A stretch of 64,000 bases of DNA from Przewalskia tangutica (GCA_029844215.1 CM056731.1:79876992-79940991); one strand, 5' to 3'; positions 21,430 through 33,972 are shown, numbered from the stretch's first letter. Notes: generated by a model from the sequence alone, not told the origin. A program made the numbers and translations.

Positions 21430-22882
21430 CCTTGGTGTCCGCTGGTAGATTCCGATAGCGGGGGTTAGAGTTCGTGAGGTTGCCGAGTCTTCCATCGCCG
21501 TCGAGGTGAAGAGGCAACATTCGAGGATCCGTTTTGATTCGCATCGTGATGCGCTCTTCGTGAGGAAGGGTCTTGAGGTAGCACTGATGGGGTGCTAAGG
21601 TTTGAGGCGGTTGTGTGTTCGGATGTTTGGGCTTGGCGAGGTTCTAGGGAAGCACACGCGTTACTCTATCCATCCGGTCGACCAAAATGTACCACGACCT
21701 TAGATCGTGTATTGGTGGGATGGCTTGAAGAGGACGTTGCGAGTTCGTAGCTCGATGCCCGTGTTGTCGCAGTGAAGGTAGAGCACCGAGGCACGTGGTT
21801 TGTTCTGAACGATAGAGATCCCGACCTGGAAGTGGGAGGTGATCAACATGGACTTTGTCACAGGATTACCTCGCACTCAGAGGAGACATGATTCTATATG
21901 GGTTATCGTCGACAGGCTGACGAAATCAGCCCACTTTCTTCCCATCAGGACGACTTTTTCGGCTGAGGATTATGCCAGACTTTACATCCGAGAGATCGTC
22001 AGACTGCATGGAGTCCCTATTTCGATCATATCGCATGCAGGAGCCCGATTTACGCTAACTTCGAGGTCTTTCCGAAAGGGTTTAGGGACGCAGTGAGCTC
22101 GAGCACGCATTCCATCCACGAGCATGCACGACAGCAGAGCGCACTATCCGCACTCTCGAGGATATCTTTGCGAGCCCGTTATTGACTTCAGTGGTAGGAG
22201 GACCATTTGCCTCTAGTTGAGTTTGCGATAATAATAGCTACCACCCAAAGATTCGACGACGCCTTATGAGGCCTTGTATGGGAGGAAGTGCAGATCGCCG
22301 ATAGGCTGGTTTGATGTTGGCGAGGTACAGTTAGTGGGACCAGATTTGGTGCAGCAGGCAGTGGATAAGGTAAAGCTTATCCAGGAGCAGCGATTCTTGG
22401 CAGAGTCGGCGAAGTCATACGCGGATTATCGCCGTCGGCATCCGAGTTCGCGATTGATGATTAGGTTTTCCTAGGTGTCACCCATGAATGGTGTGATGAG
22501 ATTCGGAAAGAAAGGGAAACTTAGCCCAAGTTACATTGGGCCCTATCGATTGTCCGCAGGTAGGCAAGGTTGCCACGAGTTGAATCTGTCGTCCGATCCG
22601 AGGCGGCATCCGGTGTTTCATGTTTCTATCTTTGAGAGATGTATCGTATCCATCTGTGGTACACCCGATTGGCGATGTCCAGTGTGAGGGGTTATCGTAT
22701 GAGGAGATTCCCATAGCGATAATCGATCGTCAGCGCGCGTCTGGACCAGCGACGTGGCTTCCACAAAGTCTTGTGGCGGAACGAGCTCGAGGAGGAGATG
22801 GCGTGGGAAGGCGAGAGGACATGAGGCGAAGTATCCTCACCTATTCCCCACACCTCCAGGTAACTTACTTTCCTACTTGTAA
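21430..22882 (+). pseudogene. pol: Integrase and chromodomain remnant of D
   Basis: The zinc-binding end (21600-21780) is broken. The core resumes at 21839 with NMDFVTGLPRTQRRHDS (first catalytic Asp). The second Asp segment reads SIISHAGARFT where H reads SIISDRGAKFT, so the Asp is absent as written. The glutamate segment (AERTIR, near 22136) is out of frame. The C-terminal part SPIGWFDVGEVQLVGPDL is at about 22300-22350, followed by a chromodomain-like tail (near 22660-22850) and a stop at 22880-22882. Chromodomains in this clade bind heterochromatic histone marks and bias integration. It is non-functional as read. Confidence 0.85.
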
Positions 22883-23007
22883 ATATGCATTATCGTTTAT
22901 GCTTAAGTGTTGTTTTGTGGCCGTGTGTGGCATTTGCAAACTGTTTAAGTTATGAGGAACCTTATCGTTAACTGTCTTGGGAAGGAACATTCGGGACGAA
23001 TGTTTCT

Positions 23008-23018
23008 AAGGAGGAGAA
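23008..23018 (+). other. Polypurine tract of D
   Basis: AAGGAGGAGAA directly before the 3' LTR. Confidence 0.85.
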
Positions 23019-23230
23019 TGTTATACCGTATTTCCGCAGTATATGCGTGAGGCGTGCGACGAAAGTCTAGCCTTAAAGTTTAGGCACAAGACGTTTTTTT
23101 TAGGCACAACTCACTAAAAAAATCGTTTTTCGACGAAACGTTTTACTAAACTCGCGTAGGGTAAATTCCGGCTATGTCATTTCTAATTTTTGCGGATTTT
23201 TCCGAGAGACGAAACATTTTAGACCAACGG

Positions 23231-23252
23231 GAGGGTGACACTTGTCACCCTC
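23231..23252. promoter_or_regulatory. U3 inverted repeat (D 3' LTR)
   Basis: GAGGGTGACACTTGTCACCC plus TC, identical to the 5' LTR copy. Confidence 0.6.
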
Positions 23253-23433
23253 ATTGGACGGGAAAGTGGGTGTCCCCCCTTGGACGATGGACATGGATTT
23301 GGGGCTTGTTTTGTGGCCTAAAACATGGGTCAATGTTTTGTGGAGTAGGTTAGAGTGCACTTGGGCAAATCTCCACCTTACACTTGCCTTGCACTTGGCA
23401 TCATCTTGGCCTTTGGTTGGCCACTTCTTGACC

Positions 23434-23441
23434 TATAAATA
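23434..23441 (+). promoter_or_regulatory. TATA box, D 3' LTR
   Basis: TATAAATA before a CCCCCC run; counterpart of 16039-16046. Confidence 0.65.
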
Positions 23442-24186
23442 CCCCCCTTTGGATGAAGAGTTCTTCATCCACAAATCAATTTCCAAGTCTCCCACATCCC
23501 TCCCCTCTCCTTAGAGTTCTCGTCCAAGAAGCCTTCTCCCCCCCCCCCCCCCCTCTTGAGTTGAGCTTAGCCGAGAGCCTCCCCCCCTCCCTTGGTAGAA
23601 AAGTTGTCTTCCAAGTGTAGTTACTATACCCAAAATACCCTAGCCCAAATCCCTTAGTATTTAGTAGAAGTTGTGAAGAACTTCTAAGGGTTCTTGGAGC
23701 TATCGGAGCGTACAAATTAGGAGCTAAACCTTGCTCAGGATCGACTTTTATCTAGGATATTATTGGGCTTACCGAGGTAAATAAACTTATCCTTCTTTTG
23801 TAATTAGAGAATACATACTGTAGAAGTATAGGAATAAGTATAAATAATTAGAAGGATATTACAGAATAGAATTGAACTGTTATCACAGTAGAAGGGTTTA
23901 AAAGAAGAATTATTAAACTGTACTCACATAGGACTGTTTTTACAAGAGATCGTATAGCTTAGGGTAGGGAAGTGCTGCCAATTTCCATAGAATAGAGAAC
24001 CCTCTCGCTAGAGCTTTATACTGATACCAGACGTTGATAGACGTATTTGTGATATAGCCGATTCTTCATTGCGACATATTCGACTTGGCAGGAGGTTTTC
24101 GCCGAGAAGGTATGTGATTCTTCCTATACTCTTAAGCATGATATTTTAAGATATATATAGTATGGTAGACGTACATGTGTTAACTG

Positions 24187-24297
24187 AATAATAATCACGG
24201 CAATGTCTTTTGACTTAAGCCTGAATAATAACTACGGCAATGTCTTTTGACTTAAGCCTGAATAATAACTACAACAATGTCTTTTGACTTAAGCCTG
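24187..24297 (+). repeat. 37-bp tandem repeat, 3 units (D 3' LTR)
   Basis: Starts at 24187, 24224 and 24261; each unit ends TTGACTTAAGCCTG. Confidence 0.85.
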
Positions 24298-24379
24298 AAT
24301 AATAAGAATCCTGATGCATTTCAAAAGAATACTGAATCATTTTTAACAGAAGAGAAATATTTGGTTTTTAAAACAAAAG

Positions 24380-24427
24380 CTTAAGAGTTATACTAGCTTT
24401 ATGGGAAGTTAGGTATAACAACTTAAG
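24380..24427 (+). other. TATGGG-loop hairpin (D 3' LTR)
   Basis: The same arms as at 16931-16978, including the outer CTTAAG/CTTAAG. Confidence 0.65.
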
Positions 24428-24649
24428 AAAGATAAAAGGAACTGTTTACTTGTTTGTTTATAAAAGCCTTGTATTGATTTCTGTTAAGTGTAGTAAGATT
24501 GTTTGATAAGTAGACATATTATGATGCTACCTGTGTTAGTGTCTTATAATGCTGTGAAAGGGGGTCATTCTTGCTGTGCTCACGTTGCTAAACGGTAAGT
24601 CTGTTGTACTGTTATTATATCACCTACCCCCTTGACTTATTATACCGAG

Positions 24650-24905
24650 GGCTTGCCACCCTTGATGCGGGTCTATACGGCTGCACGCTATGTGACTATG
24701 CGAGTCGCGGAGTTCAGGATTGATCATTCGGGTGTTTTAGCCCGACGCGGGGATGCCTATGCGATCCGTGTGACTACGCGTCTATTGAGACTATGCGATC
24801 GCGGAGTCCGGGAGGTCCGGGGTTAGCTAACCCCGTCGCGAGGAATACCTCATGCGGTTTGTGTGTGACCTACGCGATCGCGGAAGTCCAGACTAGGCAG
24901 CATAA
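24650..24905 (+). repeat. Degenerate minisatellite (D 3' LTR)
   Basis: Counterpart of 17190-17460, with many single-base losses (for example ATGCGGG read as ACGCG). Confidence 0.7.
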
Positions 24906-25511
24906 TGATACTATGGGCGATTGGCCTTGCTTCGATCATTCGCGCCTAGAAAAGACACACCGCTACCTATTATTGTTTGCTTTGTGATATGGCATTATGT
25001 GCAACTGAACTGATTGTATTTGCAAATGGTTTTAAATACTTGATTTCATTTAAGTACTTTACAGTTTCACATACTTGGTACTGGCATCGACCTCCTTCGG
25101 GCCGCGTTCATGCCGCAGGTAAGGGCAAGCAGGTGCTAGATCCACATCCTTAGGATCTTTGCTTTGGTGTCGGGAGCTCCATCTTCTCCGGAGGCTCTAC
25201 TTTTTGGGTATGATCTCCCTGTATTGTAGATAGTTTTGTACATTCAGGGTATGGCGGCGCCCTGTCCCGCCATAGTTGTTTACTTCCTTAGAGGTCTGTT
25301 GTTATACCCCGTATTTCCAGAGTATGTACGTAAGGGAATACGTACAAAAAGTTTGGCTTTAAAGTTAGCCTTGGACGTTTTTTTTGTACACAACTCGCTT
25401 AAAGAATCGTTTTCCGACGAAACGCTTTCCACGACTTCGTAGGGAAAATTCCGGCTATGCCATTTCTAATTTTTGCGGATTTTTCCGAGAGACGAAACAT
25501 TTTGGACCAAC

Positions 25512-25537
25512 GGGAGGGCAACACTTGGCACCCTCCC
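25512..25537. promoter_or_regulatory. U3 inverted repeat (E 5' LTR)
   Basis: GGGAGGG...CCCTCCC arms around CACTTG; an imperfect centre compared with D. The 3' LTR copy is at 32808-32833. Confidence 0.5.
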
Positions 25538-25705
25538 ATTGGTGGACTTGAATCGTCCATGGACGAAATTGGAGAGCCAAGGCACGTTTTTTGTGCCTTG
25601 TGCACAAGTCAAGGGTTGGTAGGATATTTGTGTTTAGTTAATCCTCACCCTACACTTGCCTTGCACTTGTCTTCATCTTGGCCATTGGTTGGCCAAGGCT
25701 TGAGC

Positions 25706-25713
25706 TATAAATA
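25706..25713 (+). promoter_or_regulatory. TATA box, E 5' LTR
   Basis: TATAAATA followed by CCCC. The 3' LTR box is at 33001-33008. Confidence 0.65.
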
Positions 25714-26414
25714 CCCCTTAGAGATGAAGAGTTATTCATCCACAAAGTTATCTTCCAAGTCTAAAAATCCTCTCCTCTCCCTTAAGCTTTTCGTCCAACA
25801 CCTCTTCCTCCCTCAGGTAGTGTGGCGAGAGCCTACCCCCTAGCCTAGCCGAAATCTACCCTCCCTTGGTAGAAAAGTTACCTTCTTGTATCGTTATAAT
25901 GCCCAAAATACCTAGCCCAAATACCTTAGTACTTAGTAGAAGTTGTGAAGAACTTCTAAGGTTCTGAGCATACAACTTAGAGCAAAACCTTGCTCAGCGA
26001 CTTTTCTAGGATATTATTGGGCTTACCGAGGTAATAATCCTAACCCTCTTTTGAATTAGAGAATACTTACTGTTATAGTATAAGAATAAGTATAAATACT
26101 TAGAAGAATATCACAGAATAGAATTGAACTGTTACCACAGTAGAAGGGTTTGAAAGAAGAATAATCAAACTGTACTTACATAGGACTGTTTTCACAGTAG
26201 ACTTATATAGCTCACCGGGTAGGGAGGTGCTGCCCAACTTTCCATAGAATTGTGAACCCTCTGTTTAGAATGACCTTCAGAGTAGTCCTTGATAGATATC
26301 TGTGACTATTATAGGCTGACTTGGCAGGTGGTTTTCGCTGAGAAGGTATGTGATTCTTCCTAAAGCATGATATTTTACAATATATATAGTACGGTAGACG
26401 TACATGTGTTAACT

Positions 26415-26570
26415 AAAATATAACTACGGCAATGTCTTTGACTTAAGCCTGAATAACACTTACGGCAATGCCTCACGGCTTAAGCCTGACAACACTTACA
26501 GAATGCCTCACGCTTAAGCACGAATAACACTTACTGATGCCTGCCACGCTTAAGCACGAATAATAAAGAT
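26415..26570 (+). repeat. Tandem repeat, about 4 units (E 5' LTR)
   Basis: Related to the 37-bp repeats of D: units contain AACACTTACGGCAATGCCTC and CTTAAGC. The 3' LTR copy is at 33760-33905. Confidence 0.75.
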
Positions 26571-26633
26571 CCAAAGCATTTTTAAAGAATCTGAATCTTT
26601 TAATGTAAGAAGACTAATTGGTTTTAAACAAAA

Positions 26634-26680
26634 GCTTAAGAGTTATACTATCCTTATGGGAAGTTAATTATAACCACTGA
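26634..26680 (+). other. TATGGG-loop hairpin (E 5' LTR)
   Basis: Weaker pairing here (TATCCTT/AAGTTAA). The 3' LTR copy (33973-34020) pairs well with a changed inner stem ACCT/AGGT. Confidence 0.5.
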
Positions 26681-26904
26681 AGATTGATAACAGAAACATT
26701 TTGACTATGTGTTTATATCAGAATTATATTGAATTGTTAAATGAATTTTATGATGGTTTGATAAGTAGACATGATATGATGCTATGTGTGTTAGTGTCTT
26801 GTAACGTTTGTGAAAAAGAGTATGCTTGTTGTGATTATGTTGTTTAAAGATAAGTTGTTATGTTAGTATACTATCACCACCTCTTGAGATGATACCGGGT
26901 TAAG

Positions 26905-27165
26905 TCGCCTCCGACGCGGGGTAGACTCAGTGATGCAGGACCATGATTCGAGAATACCTCATGCGGGTCCAGGGGCCTATGCGAGCTACGAGAGTTCCGA
27001 GTTAGTATGCGGGTTATACCTCATGCGGTCTATGTGGCCATGCGACAACGAGTCGGGGCGACGCCGAGGAGTAGCTACCCTCGATGCGGGTTATACCTCA
27101 TGCGCCCACGTGAGTGGCCTATGCGGACTCGGGAGTCGAGATTAGGCTTGCAGAATGATGATATG
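26905..27165 (+). repeat. Degenerate GC-rich minisatellite (E 5' LTR)
   Basis: Tandem GATGCGGGTTATACCTCATG-type units. Counterpart at 34255-34500. Confidence 0.7.
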
Positions 27166-27592
27166 GGCGAGTGGCCTGCTTCGATCATTCGCGGCCTAGA
27201 CAAGACCTATTACGATTACCTATTGTTGCTCTTGTTTGTGATGTACTACGTGCGGTTTCATGGTTGTTTCACACATATTTGTAAACCGGTTTTAAAAATG
27301 ATATGTTTTCATTTAAGTACTTTAAGCTGCATACTTAGTACTGTTATCGACCTCTCGGGCTGCGTTCATGCCGCAGGTGGGCAAGCAGTGCTAGATCCGC
27401 ATCCTAGGATCTCTACGTTGCCTGAGCTCCATCTCTTCCGAGGCTCTACTTTTGGTATGATCTCCTGTTGTAGATAGTTTTGTATCAGTGGTATGGCGGC
27501 CCCGTCGCCATAGTTGTATATTTCCTTAGAGGTCAGTAGTCATGTTATGCGATTGTCGGATGTAACTGCTAAACCATGATTTTATATATATA

Positions 27593-27604
27593 CGCCGAAA
27601 GGCG
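27593..27604 (+). other. GNRA-tetraloop hairpin (E 5' LTR)
   Basis: CGCC-GAAA-GGCG. Other families read TGCC-GAAA-GGCA, so the outer pair has changed on both sides. Confidence 0.55.
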
Positions 27605-27740
27605 ATGTTTTCTCACATAAAACTGTGTCTTATTTTATAAACTGTTTCATGTCTTGCTTTATATTTCCGCTGATTACTCTGATGTATGACTACTCGGGTG
27701 CCTTGAGCACGATCCACGCCCCAAACGGTCGTGACAAAAG

Positions 27741-27752
27741 TGGTATCAGAGC
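27741..27752 (+). other. Primer binding site of E
   Basis: TGGTATCAGAGC after AAAG following the LTR end. Confidence 0.92.
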
Positions 27753-27943
27753 AGTTAATCCTCGGAAAGTGTCTACAGACCGTATCTAGTAGAGTCTTGA
27801 TTATCGGTGTGTTGTGCACCACGCCAATAATCAGGAGGCTATAGGATATTTAGGATTGGTTTCCATTCTTCTCATTTTGAGATCGTGCTTTAGAGCTGTG
27901 TTATAGGTTGGACCCCTCTAACGTATTCCTTTCCCGTATGCTT

Positions 27944-29190
27944 ATGCCTCCACGTAAGGCAACCCGCCCGGCGGCAAGGCAAAGCGGGAGTCGCTAGCAG
28001 ACACCCAGAGTCACGAGGGCTCAGGCCCAGTCTATACCAGAGACGGCGAGTTCTATGACGCCGCCAGCCCAAAGGCGACCACGCACCCACACCTCTGCCC
28101 CACACTGGGCGGAGGAGTTAGGGTACAAGGAGATGGCCCGACTTTTGGCTAAAGTTGTGGCCCGATACGAGAGAGGCTGATGCGGCAGCCCAGCCCAGCC
28201 CACGTGCCGTTGTTCACCCGAGGCGAGAGTTTGAGGCTACGAGACTTCTTGAGTTGTAGCCCGCCGGAGTTTTATGGGTCGAGGCTGGAAGATGATCCGC
28301 AGGAGTTCATCCGTCAGATTCAGAGGATTTTGAGAGTGATCAGGGCGTCGGAGACCGAGTCCGTGATCTTTGGTTCACATAGGCTGCGTGATACCGCAGT
28401 CGATTGGTTTGATTCATGGAGTTATCCCGGGAGAGCACGCGTCCCGGCCTACTGGGATGAGTTCTCAGAGGCTTTCCTCAGTCACTTCTTGCCTCCACAG
28501 ATGGGGAGGGCGCGGTCGATAGATTTTTACTGCCGAGGCAGAGGACGGCCTTGTCGTGGAGTACAATGTCGAGTTTGATTCTTTGGCTCGATATGTCCCA
28601 AAGATTGTAGCGAGATGGAGGATAGGGTGCACCGCGCTGTCACCGGCTAGACGACTATATGTCCGAAGTCTTGTGCGGGGTTTCTCTCCACCGGTATGGA
28701 CATTACCCGCACGCAGCTCACGCCTGATGCGGCGAGCGCAGAGGTCGACGAGTGGGCAGCGAGAAGAAGGCCGGGACGGAGGGTCTTGGTGGTTATCGTG
28801 GTGGGCGGCCTCGCAGCAGCCTAGATTCGCACCACGCCCGGCTGAGCACTCTCGCACCGCCTCAAGACACGCAGAGTTTTCGAGGGCGCACGGCCCTGAG
28901 GCTTGACGCCCGTAGTAGCAGAGGTCTCGCCGATCGACCACCCCAGTGTGGCCGACGCGGGATCCCATTACGGAAGTGTGGTACTAATTTTGGAGCTTAT
29001 TACGATTGTGGCCGCAGGTCACTTTGCGAGGGATGTCCGACCGGGCGTGGCCGTGGTAGGCTCACCTTCGAGTTCGTTGCCGCTTCATCATCTCCTACGA
29101 TTACTCGCCCGAGGCGTGGTTCTCGCCGGGTCGCCAGGTCGCGCAGAGGTCGTGGCTGGTCCCGATTCTAGCGGTCCTCGAACCGCATTT
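27944..29190 (+). pseudogene. gag: gag of element E (frameshifted)
   Basis: ATG at 27944 opens MPPRKATRPAARQ-like sequence. The best block is 28180-28578, with LRLRDFLSCSPPEFYGSRLE and DPQEFIRQIQRILRVIRASE. Beyond about 28500 the frame changes repeatedly, and the nucleocapsid knuckle near 28990-29035 is no longer regular as read, although GHFARD-like sequence can be seen across frames. Compared with D and H the region has lost many single bases, often where those copies have CAG or CTG. Either the copy is decayed or its consensus is poor. Confidence 0.82.
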
Positions 29191-29249
29191 ATGCTTTGTC
29201 CGGTACCGACAGATCGGAGGCCTCACCGATGTCGCCACGGTACCTTATC

Positions 29250-31010
29250 GTTCGGTTTGATGTTTATGCCTTGATAGATCCGGTTCTACTGGCCCCATAT
29301 ATCTCCCTTGTTGCTAGTAGGATAGGGATAGAGCACGAGTCCATAGACCTTTCGAGGTAGCTACGCGATGGGTGATTCGGTGGTAGCTCGGCGGGTATAT
29401 AGGGCTTGTCTGTGACCATTTACGCCGTCGACCGGCCGACTTGATAGAGTTGGAGATGATTGACTTCGACGTGATCATGGGGATGGATTGGCTAGCTTCT
29501 TGCTATGCCAATGTAGACTGCAGAGAGAGAGTAGTACGATTCCAGTTTCCTGAGGAGCCGGTTGTTGAGTGGGAGGGGAGCACGGTATCGCCGAGGGGTA
29601 GATTTATTTCCTACCTCAAGGCTAGGAAGATGGTGCAGAAGGGGTATATCTACCATCTAGTTCGAGTGTTTGATACTGAGGCTGCGGTACCAGATTTTCG
29701 CCGGGCCTCGTAGTCACGAGTTCCCGACGTGTTCCGATGACCTCGTATCCTCCCGAGAGGAGATCGAGTTTTGTATTGACATATTGCCAGATACTCGGCC
29801 TATTTCCATTCCGCCATACATAATGGCACCTGCCGAGTTGAGAGAGCTGAAGGACCAGCTGAGGGATTTGCTGGAGAAGGGCTTCATTAGGCCCAGTGTT
29901 TCCCGGGGCGCCAGATTGTTCGTGAAGAAGGACGGACGCCGCATACGTGTGTTGATTACGCAGCGGTGAACAAGGTGACCATTAAGAACGATACCCTTCC
30001 TGTGATTGATGATTTGTTCGACCGGTTGCGAGCGCGAGATGTTTCTCCAAGATTGATCTGCGTTCGGGCTATCATCAGGTTCGTGTCAGGGAGGTGGATG
30101 TCCCTAGGACTTGCGTCCGGACCCGGGACGGGCATTATGAGTTCAGGGTCATATCTTTTGTGTTGACCAATGCTCGGGCGGTATTCTTGGATTTGATGAC
30201 CCGAGTGTTCACACCATTTTGGACACGTTTGTGATAGTGTTCATTGATGATATCTTGTTTATTCTCGCCAGCAGAGCATGCGCGAGCATTTGAGACCGTC
30301 TTGTGATTCTCCAGATCAGCAGTTATACGCCAAGTTTTCCAAATGTGAGTTTTGGTTGACTTGATGGCGTTTCTTGGGCATATTGTCGGGTGATGGCATT
30401 CAGTGGATACGCCAAGATCGGCGATCAGACTTGGCCTAGACCTACTACTCCGGCTGCAGGTTCGCAGATCGGGCCTCGCGAGTTATTATCGGTTCGTGGA
30501 GAAGTTTGCTTTATCTACGCACCATTGACTAGGGCCGACTCGGAAGGCGCCAAGTTTGATGGTGATGCTTGGAGCGTGGTTTCGATTCTTGAAAGAGAGA
30601 CCGACGACCGCCCGCTTCTTACTCTTCCGCAGGTCCAGATGGTTATGTCGTGTATTGTGATGCGTCGGGCATCGGGTTGGGATGTGTTGATGCGATGGCG
30701 GGGTTATAGCATATGATCCCGACACCAAGAAACACGAGAGGAACTACCCCACCCATGATTTGGAGTCGCACCGTGATTCACGCTTTGAAGATCCGAGGCA
30801 CTATTTGTATGGGGTTCACGTGGATATTTATACGCACCACAAGAGCCTCCAGATATCTTTAGCCGAGGAGCTGAACTTACGGCGAGACGGTGGTTAGAGT
30901 TGCTTAAGGATTACGATGTTGATATCTGTACCACCCGGGAAGGCCAATGTGGCGGATGCTCTTAGTCGTAGTCGATGGGAGCCTATCGGATGTGCGGCTA
31001 GAGAGGAGGG
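29250..31010 (+). pseudogene. pol: Protease, RT and RNase H of E
   Basis: A protease trace (ALIDP, near 29270) is followed by an intact block at 29441-29713 (MIDFDVIMGMDWLASCYANV, the conserved link between protease and RT). RT begins near 29750 (EIEFCIDILPDTRPISIPPY) and keeps RELKDQLRDLLEKGFIRPSV, a damaged primer-grip region and the catalytic FIDD at 30240-30251. RNase H (30630-30960) shows fragments of each catalytic motif in different frames. Small indels relative to D occur every few tens of bases. It is not translatable as read. Confidence 0.85.
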
Positions 31011-31014
31011 ACAT

Positions 31015-32477
31015 GGTTCGTGATTTGCATCGGTTAGCGAGCCTTGGTGTCCGCTTGATTGATTACGATAGCGGTGGTTAGAGTTCGAGGTTGCCGAGTC
31101 TTCCATCGTCGAGGAGGTGAAGAGGCAACAGCTCGAGGATCCAGCCTTTGATTCGATATCGTGATACATCTCTTCATGAGGGCAAGAGTCCTTTGAGGTA
31201 GCACGATGGGGTGCTAAGGTTTGAGGCGCATCGTGTGTTCCAGATGTTTGAGACTTGGCAGAGTTCTGGGGAAGCACACGGCAAGCGTTACTCTATCCAT
31301 CCGGTCGACCAAGATGTACCACGACCTTAGATCCGTGTATTGGTGGGATGGCTTGAAGAGGGACGTTGCAGTTCGTAGCTCGCCCGTGTTGTCGCAGTAA
31401 AGGTAGAGCACCGAGGCACGTGGTTTGTTACAGCGATAGAGATCCCGACCGAAGTGAGGTAATCAACATGGACTTCATCAGGATTACCTCGCACTCAGGA
31501 GACATGATTCTATATGGGTTATCGTCGACGGTGGAAATCAGCCCACTTTCTTCCCGTCGGACGACTTTTTCTGAGGATTATGCGGACTTTACATCCGAGA
31601 GATCGTCGATCGCATGGAGTCCCTACCGATCATATCGCATGAGGAGCCCGGTTTACGCTAACTTCGAGGTCCTTCCAGAGGGTTTAGGACGCAGTGAGCC
31701 CGAATCGCATTTCATCCACAGACGGACGGACAGCAGAGCGCACTATCCGCACTGCGAGGATATCTGCGAGCCCGTGTTATTGACTTCAGTGGTAGTTGGG
31801 AGGATCATTTGCCTCTAGTTGAGTTCGCGTATAATAATAGCTACCACTCCAAAGATTCGGGATGGCGCCTTATGAGGCCTTGTATGGGGAAGTGCGCAGA
31901 TCGCCTATAGGTTGGTTCGATGTGGGCGGGCGGCTAGTGGGACCAGATTTGGTACAGCAGTGGATAAGGTGAAGCTTATCCGAGCGCGCTTATCGACGGC
32001 TCGTAGTCGGCATGAGTCGATGCAGATCATCGTCGTCGATCCGGAGTTCGCAGATGATTGGGTTTTCCTAGGTGTCACCCATGAAGGTGTGATGAGATTC
32101 GGAAGAAGAAACTCACCAAGGTACATTGGGCCGCTTCGATTGTCCGCAGGTAGGCAAGGTTGCCTACGAGTTGATCTGCCGTCCGATCCGGAGGCGCGGC
32201 ATCGATGTTTCACGATCTATGCCGGCGAGGAGATGTATCGGATCCATCTAGGGTACACCCGATTGACGATGTCCAGTGACCGAGGGGTTATCGTATGAGG
32301 AGATTCCCATAGCGATAGTCGATCGTCGAGTTAGCGTCTGCGACGAAGGGCGTGGCTTCCACAAAGTCTTGTGGCGGAACGAGCTCGAGGAGGAGATGAC
32401 GTGGGAAGCCGAGGAGGACATGAGGCGAAGTATCTCACCTATTCCCACACCTCCGTAATTCACTTTCCTACTTGTAA
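31015..32477 (+). pseudogene. pol: Integrase and chromodomain remnant of E
   Basis: The zinc-binding end (YSIHPVDQDVPRP-like, near 31270-31320), the catalytic core (INMDF near 31465), the QTDGQ/AERT region near 31720, and SPIGWFDVG near 31895 can be followed across frames. The C-terminal chromodomain segment (near 32280-32450) retains EGLSYEEIPIAIVDR and EEMTWEAEEDMRRS pieces. The stop that ends pol in D has its equivalent at 32475-32477. Heavily frameshifted. Confidence 0.82.
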
Positions 32478-32590
32478 ATTTCCATTATCATTTATGCCTA
32501 AGTGTTGTTTTGTGGCCGTGTGTGGCATTTGCTAATCGTTTAAGCTTCTTCGATAATCGTCTTGAGAAGGAACATTCGGGACGAATGTTT

Positions 32591-32604
32591 CTGGCGAGGG
32601 AGAA
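32591..32604 (+). other. Polypurine tract of E
   Basis: CTGGCGAGGGAGAA. The usual AAGGAGGGGAGAA is altered here. Confidence 0.65.
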
Positions 32605-33000
32605 TGTTATACCGTATTTCCAGTATGTACGTAAGGGAATACGCATAAAAAGTTTGGCTTTAAAGTTAGCCTTGGACGTTTTTGTACACAACTCGCTTAA
32701 AGAATCGCTTTCCGACGAACGCTTTCCACGACTTTCGTAGGAAAATTCCGGCTATGCCATTTCTAATTTTGCGGATTTTTCCGAGAGGCGAAACATTTTG
32801 GACCAACGGGAGGGCAACACTTGGCACCTCCCATTGGTGGACTTGAATCGTCCATGGACGAAATTGGAGAGCCAAGGCACGTTTTTTGTGCCTTGTGCAC
32901 AAGTCAAGGGTTGGTAGGATATTTGTGTTTAGTTAATCCTCACCCTACACTTGCCTTGCACTTGTCTTCATCTTGGCCATTGGTTGGCCAAGGCTTGAGC

Positions 33001-33008
33001 TATAAATA
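33001..33008 (+). promoter_or_regulatory. TATA box, E 3' LTR
   Basis: TATAAATA followed by CCCCC. Confidence 0.65.
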
Positions 33009-33759
33009 CCCCCTTAGAGATGAAGAGTTATTCATCCACAAAGTTATCTTCCAAGTCTAAAAATCCTCTCCTCTCCCTTAAGCTTTTCGTCCAACACCTC
33101 TTCCCTCCCCTTGTGTAGTGTGGCCGAGAGCCTACCCCCCTAGCCTAGCCGAAATCTACCCCCCCTCCCTTGGTAGAAAAGTTACCTTCTTGTATCGTTA
33201 TAATGCCCAAAATACCCTAGCCCAAATACCTTAGTACTTAGTAGAAGTTGTGAAGAACTTCTAAGGTTAACTGGAGCATACAACTTGTGAGCAAAACCTT
33301 GCTCAGGCGCGACTTTTTCTAGGATATTATTGGGCTTACCGAGGTAATAATCCTAACCCTCTTTTGAATTAGAGAATACTTACTGTTATAGTATAAGAAT
33401 AAGTATAAATACTTAGAAGAATATCACAGAATAGAATTGAACTGTTACCACAGTAGAAGGGTTTGAAAGAAGAATAATCAAACTGTACTTACATAGGACT
33501 GTTTTCACAGTAGACTTATATAGCTCACCGGGTAGGGAGGTGCTGCCCAACTTTCCATAGAATTGTGAACCCTCTGTTTAGAATGACCTTCAGAGTAGTC
33601 CTTGATAGATATCTGTGACTATTATAGGCTGACTCTCTGCGCGCGACATATTCAACTTGGCAGGTGGTTTTCGCTGAGAAGGTATGTGATTCTTCCTAAA
33701 GCATGATATTTTACAATATATATAGTACGGTAGACGTACATGTGTTAACTAAAATATAA

Positions 33760-33905
33760 CTACGGCAATGTCTTTGACTTAAGCCTGAATAACACTTATG
33801 GCAATGCCTCACGGCTTAAGCCCGAATAACACTTACTAGAATGCCTCACGCTTAAGCTCGAATAACACTTACAGAATGCCTCACGCTTAAGCCCGAATAA
33901 TAAAG
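33760..33905 (+). repeat. Tandem repeat, about 4 units (E 3' LTR)
   Basis: Counterpart of 26415-26570. Confidence 0.75.
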
Positions 33906-33972
33906 ATCTGAAAGCATTTTTAAAGAATCTGAATCTTTTAATGTAAGAAGACTAATTGGTTTTTAAACAAAG

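Larger units (their letters stand above)
23019..25299 (+). repeat. 3' LTR of D, main part
   Basis: Starts TGTTATACCGTATTT and is cut at 25299 by element E. It contains an inverted repeat (23231-23252), TATA box (23434-23441), a C-homopolymer near 23540, three 37-bp units (24187-24297), hairpin (24380-24427) and minisatellite (24650-24905). The last 202 bp are at 35086-35287. Confidence 0.92.
25300..27736 (+). repeat. 5' LTR of E
   Basis: 2.44 kb, TGTTATACCCCGTAT...GTCGTGACA. Contains a U3 inverted repeat (25512-25537), TATA box (25706-25713), tandem repeats (26415-26570), hairpin (26634-26680), minisatellite (26905-27165) and a GNRA hairpin CGCCGAAAGGCG (27593-27604). No gene is seen. Confidence 0.92.
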
